DNA of 64,000 nucleotides from Arthrobacter sp. H35-D1 (GTDB lineage Bacteria; Actinomycetota; Actinomycetes; Actinomycetales; Micrococcaceae): positions 681,862-745,861 of the forward strand of contig NZ_JASISP010000001.1 of NCBI RefSeq assembly GCF_030063185.1. Reading direction: 5' to 3'. Positions 60,527-64,000 of this stretch are shown here, one piece after another. Below the pieces are notes generated by a model that saw only the letters and a list, made by a program, of their open reading frames with translations, made no database searches and was not told the origin of the DNA. The position numbers and the translations under genes were made by a program. The stretch's first letter is position 1. Every line of letters starts with the position of its first letter.

Positions 60527-61092
60527 TGACCTCCACACTTGCCGCAGACCGCGCCCGCCTGCTCGAACTCATCAAGGAACTCGCCGTGGTCCGCGGCAAG
60601 GTGATCCTGTCCTCCGGCAAGGAGGCCGACTACTACATCGACCTGCGCCGCATCACCCTCCACCACGAGGCCTCCCGCCTGGCCGGACGCGTCATGCTCT
60701 CCATGCTCGACGACGCCGGCATCACGTTCGAGACGGCCGGCGGCTTGACCATGGGTGCAGACCCCGTCGGAACAGCCCTGATGCACGCCGCCGCCGACGC
60801 CGACCGCGCCATCGACGCCTTCGTGGTCCGCAAGGCCCAAAAGTCCTACGGCATGGGCCGCCAGGTTGAGGGCCCCGGCGTTGACGGCCGCACCGTGGTA
60901 GTCCTTGAAGACACCTCCACCACCGGCGGATCCGCCCTGACCGCCGTTGCAGCGGTGCGCCAGGCCGGCGGAAACATCCAGGCCGTCGCCGTGATCGTCG
61001 ACCGCGATACCGGCGCCAAGGAACGCATCGAAGCCGAAGCCAACATTCCTTACCTGTTCATCTTCGGCAAGGGCGAGCTGGGCCTGGACTAA
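60526..61092 (+). CDS. pyrE: Orotate phosphoribosyltransferase
   Basis: The 188-residue enzyme makes orotidine 5'-phosphate in pyrimidine synthesis. It has LSSGKEADYYIDLRRITL near the N-terminus, GLTMGADPVGTALMH, FVVRKAQKSYGMGRQVEGP (PRPP-pyrophosphate loop, lysines) and the PRPP-binding VVVLEDTSTTGGSALTAV near residue 125. ATG 60526 is chosen because the protein starts as in relatives and the -10 lies 7 nt upstream, making a leaderless mRNA likely; the frame continues upstream without support. Confidence 0.96.
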   Translation: MTSTLAADRARLLELIKELAVVRGKVILSSGKEADYYIDLRRITLHHEASRLAGRVMLSMLDDAGITFETAGGLTMGADPVGTALMHAAADADRAIDAFVVRKAQKSYGMGRQVEGPGVDGRTVVVLEDTSTTGGSALTAVAAVRQAGGNIQAVAVIVDRDTGAKERIEAEANIPYLFIFGKGELGLD

Positions 61093-61156
61093 CCACTGGA
61101 AATACGCTGGAGCGCCGACGTGGGCACCCGGCTCACAACCACTTGAAAGGACACCG

Positions 61157-61783
61157 TTGGCCAAGCTTTACTTCCGTTATGGCGCCATGAACTCGGGCAA
61201 GTCGACTGGGCTGCTGCAGGTGGCGTACAACTATGAGGAGCGTGGCCAGCGGGTTCTGTTGGCCAAGCCTGCCGTGGATACGAAGGGCAGCGGTGAGGTG
61301 GTGTCGCGGCTGGGGATTTCGCGCGACGTCGACTTCCTCGTCCAGCCGGAGGACGACGTCCGGGCCCTGTTCGCAGCGCACGGGGCAGGCGACGACCCCG
61401 CGGCCCTGCTGGAACACGTGGACGTGGCACCCGTAGCGTGCCTGTTGGTCGATGAGGCCCAGTTCCTGACCCCGGAGCAGGTGGATGGGTTGTTCCACAT
61501 TGCCGTGGAAGACGGTGTGCCCGTCATGGCCTACGGCATCCGGACCGACTTCAGAACCAAGGCCTTCCCCGGCGCCGCCAGACTGTTGGAAATTGCGCAT
61601 GCCCTCGAAGAGCTGAAAACCATCTGCCGCTGTGGCCGCAAAGCCCTTTTCAACACGCGCCGGATTGGTGAAAAGACCGTGTTCGACGGCGATCAGCTGG
61701 CCATCGAGGGTGCCGACGTCTGGTACGAATCGTTGTGCGGGAGCTGTTATTTGGAGGCCTCCGGCGGGCGGCTGGGCCAGTAA
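61157..61783 (+). CDS. tdk: Thymidine kinase
   Basis: The 208-residue type II thymidine kinase phosphorylates thymidine for salvage. It has the P-loop FRYGAMNSGKST (residues 6-17), the VDEAQFLTPEQ switch with the catalytic glutamate, the GIRTDFRTKAFPGA lasso region and four zinc cysteines (CRCG and CGSC). The start codon is TTG 61157 with AAAGG 8 nt upstream; no ATG or GTG fits. It follows pyrE by 64 bp in the same direction, grouping pyrimidine synthesis and salvage. Confidence 0.95.
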   Translation: MAKLYFRYGAMNSGKSTGLLQVAYNYEERGQRVLLAKPAVDTKGSGEVVSRLGISRDVDFLVQPEDDVRALFAAHGAGDDPAALLEHVDVAPVACLLVDEAQFLTPEQVDGLFHIAVEDGVPVMAYGIRTDFRTKAFPGAARLLEIAHALEELKTICRCGRKALFNTRRIGEKTVFDGDQLAIEGADVWYESLCGSCYLEASGGRLGQ

Positions 61784-61853
61784 ACGCTGGCACCTGGTCC
61801 GGGGCCGAAACCAACCCGGGGGCCGTTGCGGTCCACGCAACCAGGTGGAGAGT

Positions 61854-62648
61854 CTAGATTTCCTGGATCAGGTCCGCCACGGATCCCAGCGTCTGGTCCG
61901 GACGGAACGGGTACGCGTCGACGTCCTCCGGCTGGGTGATGCCGGTGAACACCAACACGGTGTGCAGCCCGGCCTCCATGCCCGCGATGATGTCGGTGTC
62001 CATGCGGTCGCCAATCATCGCGGTGGTTTCGGAGTGGGCTTGGATCCGGTTCATGGCGGAACGGAACATCATGGGGTTGGGCTTGCCCACAATGTAGGGG
62101 TCCCGGCCGGTTGCTTTGGTAATCAATGCGGCGATGGCGCCAGTGGCCGGCAGCGGACCTTCGGCGGAGGGGCCGGTGGCATCGGGGTTGGTGGCAATAA
62201 AGCGTGCCCCGGCGCCGATCAGGCGGATGGCCTTGGTGATGGCTTCAAAAGAGTAGGTCCGGGTCTCGCCCAGCACCACGTAATCGGGTTTCTGGTCGGT
62301 GAGAATATAGCCAGCCTCATGCAGCGCTGTCGTCAATCCGGCCTCCCCAATCACATAGGCGCGCCCGTGCGGCATTTGGGATTTCAGGAACTGGGCGGTG
62401 GCCAGGGCGGAGGTCCACAGATTCTCCTCCGGGATTTCCAGCCCGGATGCCCGCAGCCTCGCGGCGAGGTCGCGCGGCGTGTAGATGGAGTTGTTGGTGA
62501 GCACCAGGAATCGTTTTGAGGTGTCAACCCAGCGTTGGATCAGCTCAGCCGCCCCGGGGACGGCCTTGTTTTCATGGACCAGCACGCCATCCATGTCGGT
62601 CAGCCAGCATTCAATGTCGCCGGCTTGGCGGTTGTGCACCTTGCTCAT
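61854..62648 (-). CDS. HAD-IIA family phosphatase (NagD-like)
   Basis: The 264-residue protein has HAD motif I CWLTDMDGVLVHEN (nucleophile Asp near residue 18), motif II VLTNNSIYT, a C2-type cap and motif IV MIGDRMDTDIIAGMEAGL, plus the lysine in VGKPNPMMF. HAD-IIA members dephosphorylate sugar phosphates, nucleotides or phosphoglycolate. ATG 62648 with AGGAGAAACC upstream is chosen over 62729. It is divergent from the methyltransferase gene. Confidence 0.92.
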   Translation of the reverse strand: MSKVHNRQAGDIECWLTDMDGVLVHENKAVPGAAELIQRWVDTSKRFLVLTNNSIYTPRDLAARLRASGLEIPEENLWTSALATAQFLKSQMPHGRAYVIGEAGLTTALHEAGYILTDQKPDYVVLGETRTYSFEAITKAIRLIGAGARFIATNPDATGPSAEGPLPATGAIAALITKATGRDPYIVGKPNPMMFRSAMNRIQAHSETTAMIGDRMDTDIIAGMEAGLHTVLVFTGITQPEDVDAYPFRPDQTLGSVADLIQEI

Positions 62649-62733
62649 GGTTTCTCCTGACGGGGCGGAAATAGTTGGCACCAGTCTTGCAGATCCGCAG
62701 CCGTGCGGGGGACAGGGACGACGGCGCACCGGC

Positions 62734-62746
62734 TAAAGTTAACCGG
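62734..62746 (+). promoter_or_regulatory. -10 element of the SpoU gene, possibly leaderless
   Basis: TAAAGT (62734-62739) ends 6 nt before GTG 62746, and no ribosome-binding site is present, as at pyrE. Confidence 0.45.
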
Positions 62747-63456
62747 TGAGTAATTCCAGCGACACCTTTCCCCCCGCACCTGAGCCCGCTGAGTCCAGCG
62801 TGTCCATAGAGCACGCTGTGGTGCCCGACTACGTTGAACCGCACCATGAAGTGGGCGTGGGGCCGTGGGAGGGCGAATGGCCGCAGGGGGAACAGTGGGA
62901 TCCGGAACTGCTGGCCGAAGGGGACCGGCGCAATGTGCTCGATGCGTACAGGTACTGGACCATGGAGGCCATCGTGGCCGAGCTGGACACCCGCCGCCAC
63001 GACTTCCACGTCGCCATTGAAAACTGGCAGCACGACATGAACATCGGCACAGTGGTGCGCACGGCCAATGCGTTCCTGGCCAAGGAAGTGCACATCATTG
63101 GACGACGGCGGTGGAACAAGCGCGGCGCCATGGTCACCGACCGCTACCAGCATGTTCGCCACCACCCGACGGTGGAGGACTTTGTGGCTTGGGCGCAGGG
63201 CGAGGGGCTGGCGATCATCGGCATCGACATCTTCCCGGATTCCGAGCAGCTGGAAACCTACGAGCTGCCACGCAACTGTGTGCTGGTGTTTGGCCAGGAA
63301 GGTCCCGGGCTGAGCGAGGAAGTTCACGCCGCTGCAGAAACCACGCTGTCCATTGAACAGTTTGGCTCCACCCGCTCCATCAACGCCGCCTCGGCCGCCG
63401 GCATCGCCATGCACGCCTGGGTTCGCCGGCACGTGTTCAACCAAACAGTCGGCTAA
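62746..63456 (+). CDS. SpoU-family RNA methyltransferase
   Basis: The 236-residue protein has a polar N-terminus of about 65 residues and a SpoU/TrmH knotted methyltransferase domain: ENWQHDMNIGTVVRTANAF (motif 1, Asn and Arg), VFGQEGPGLSEEV (motif 2) and STRSINAASAAGIAMHAW (motif 3). Members methylate the 2'-OH of tRNA or rRNA nucleotides using SAM. GTG 62746 is the start because no better codon precedes the domain. It lies upstream of the aldolase gene. Confidence 0.92.
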   Translation: MSNSSDTFPPAPEPAESSVSIEHAVVPDYVEPHHEVGVGPWEGEWPQGEQWDPELLAEGDRRNVLDAYRYWTMEAIVAELDTRRHDFHVAIENWQHDMNIGTVVRTANAFLAKEVHIIGRRRWNKRGAMVTDRYQHVRHHPTVEDFVAWAQGEGLAIIGIDIFPDSEQLETYELPRNCVLVFGQEGPGLSEEVHAAAETTLSIEQFGSTRSINAASAAGIAMHAWVRRHVFNQTVG

Positions 63457-63506
63457 CCCACCAGCGCTCCCAAGCTGGCAGCGTTCCTAACCCACCAGCG
63501 CTCCCA
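63453..63506. repeat. 20-bp direct repeat across the SpoU stop codon
   Basis: Two identical 20-bp copies (63453-63472 and 63487-63506), beginning CTAACCCACC, occur with a 34-bp period. The first contains the methyltransferase stop codon, so a short local duplication of the gene end is likely. Confidence 0.75.
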
Positions 63507-63681
63507 GACCGCGCCCGTTCGCGCGGTCTCCGCGCGGCGTCGTGCCTGGAAAAGGTCCAGCAATTGGGCGGCGGCTTCATGTTCTTCGACACTTTGCGCA
63601 CACTGGCTAAGATGGAAGGAACCATGCAGGAGCTGGCCGGTTGCCAGCCTCCCAACACCGTCCAGCCCCAAGGAGCTTTAA

Positions 63682-64000
63682 ATGCCCATTGCAACACCGG
63701 ACAAGTATGCCGAAATGATCGACCGTGCCAAGGCTGGGGGATTCGCCTACCCTGCGGTCAACGTGACGTCCTCACAGACGCTCAACGCGACTCTGCAGGG
63801 TTTCGCCGATGCCGGAACGGACGGCATCATCCAGGTTTCCACCGGTGGTGGCGCCTACTGGTCCGGCGCTGGCGTGAAGGACATGGTGGCCGGTTCCTTG
63901 GGCTTCGCCGCGTTCGCCCGCGAAGCGGCCAAGAACTACCCGATCAACGTGGCCCTGCACACTGACCACTGCCCGAAGGACAAGCTGGACGGCTTTGTGC
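63682..64000 (+). CDS. fbaA: Class II fructose-bisphosphate aldolase, C-terminus cut by window edge
   Basis: The first 106 codons are present. The protein starts MPIATPDKYAEMIDRAKAGG, then FAYPAVNVTSSQTLNATLQG, IIQVSTGGGAYWSG and NVALHTDHCPKDKLDG, where the His of HTDHC is a zinc ligand and Asp the catalytic acid. This is the class II enzyme that splits fructose 1,6-bisphosphate in glycolysis, the product of fruK elsewhere in this window. AAGGAG lies 6 nt before ATG 63682. The gene runs off the right edge. Confidence 0.96.
   Translation, partial: MPIATPDKYAEMIDRAKAGGFAYPAVNVTSSQTLNATLQGFADAGTDGIIQVSTGGGAYWSGAGVKDMVAGSLGFAAFAREAAKNYPINVALHTDHCPKDKLDGFV

Overview
The window is 64 kb of high-GC chromosomal DNA from an actinobacterium, most likely Arthrobacter or a close relative in the Micrococcaceae. 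The basis is gene content (a fruR-fruK-fruA-ptsI-ptsH operon, an actinobacterial Asp23/Gls24 operon, DUF445/DUF2871/DUF5684 proteins), many GTG starts, 4-nt start/stop overlaps and probable leaderless mRNAs. I see no prophage, insertion sequence, integrase, CRISPR array or defence island. The region reads as ordinary chromosome with several transport and catabolic modules.

Layout. 1-3.6 kb: a gene cut by the left edge, tRNA-Lys, an isochorismatase-like hydrolase, a ThiD-like pyridoxine kinase, a small acetyltransferase and an SDR. 3.7-9.7 kb: the fructose PTS operon on the minus strand, carrying the general PTS proteins. 10-19 kb: an esterase, small conserved proteins, membrane proteins, a glycerophosphodiesterase, a GH15 enzyme, AzlCD and a thiamine-binding protein. 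19.2-22.3 kb: a TetR regulator divergent from an internally duplicated membrane protein, with a palindromic operator between them. 22.5-24.2 kb: two SAM-dependent or SAM-like enzymes. 24.3-33.6 kb: histidine-use genes (permease, IclR regulator, hutH, hutG) interrupted by a heterodimeric ABC exporter. 33.8-42.8 kb: a purine permease, CopC-like protein, FAD/PLP enzymes, a universal stress protein, an NlpC/P60 hydrolase and a zincin. 42.9-43.4 kb: tRNA-Glu, tRNA-Asp, tRNA-Phe. 43.7-47.0 kb: a lipoprotein and a tightly coupled Asp23/Gls24 operon ending near an 11-residue-repeat protein. 47.2-52.1 kb: a sugar ABC importer with its LacI regulator and operator. 52.1-57.6 kb: exonuclease III and an OpuA-type glycine betaine importer. 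57.7-64 kb: acyl-CoA synthetase, nadE, pyrE, tdk, a HAD phosphatase, a SpoU methyltransferase and the start of class II fructose-bisphosphate aldolase.

Regulation can be read at several places. The fru promoter contains 10-bp-spaced repeats and its leader holds a perfect hairpin. TetR, IclR and LacI each have a matching palindrome beside the genes they probably control. Two very long hairpins (29-30 bp stems), about 5 kb apart, share their ends and inner segment but differ in the middle with both arms still matching. They look like a dispersed terminator-like family and are among the more unusual non-coding signals. The other candidates for less-described biology are the duplicated TetR-linked membrane protein and the Asp23/Gls24 operon with its repeat protein.
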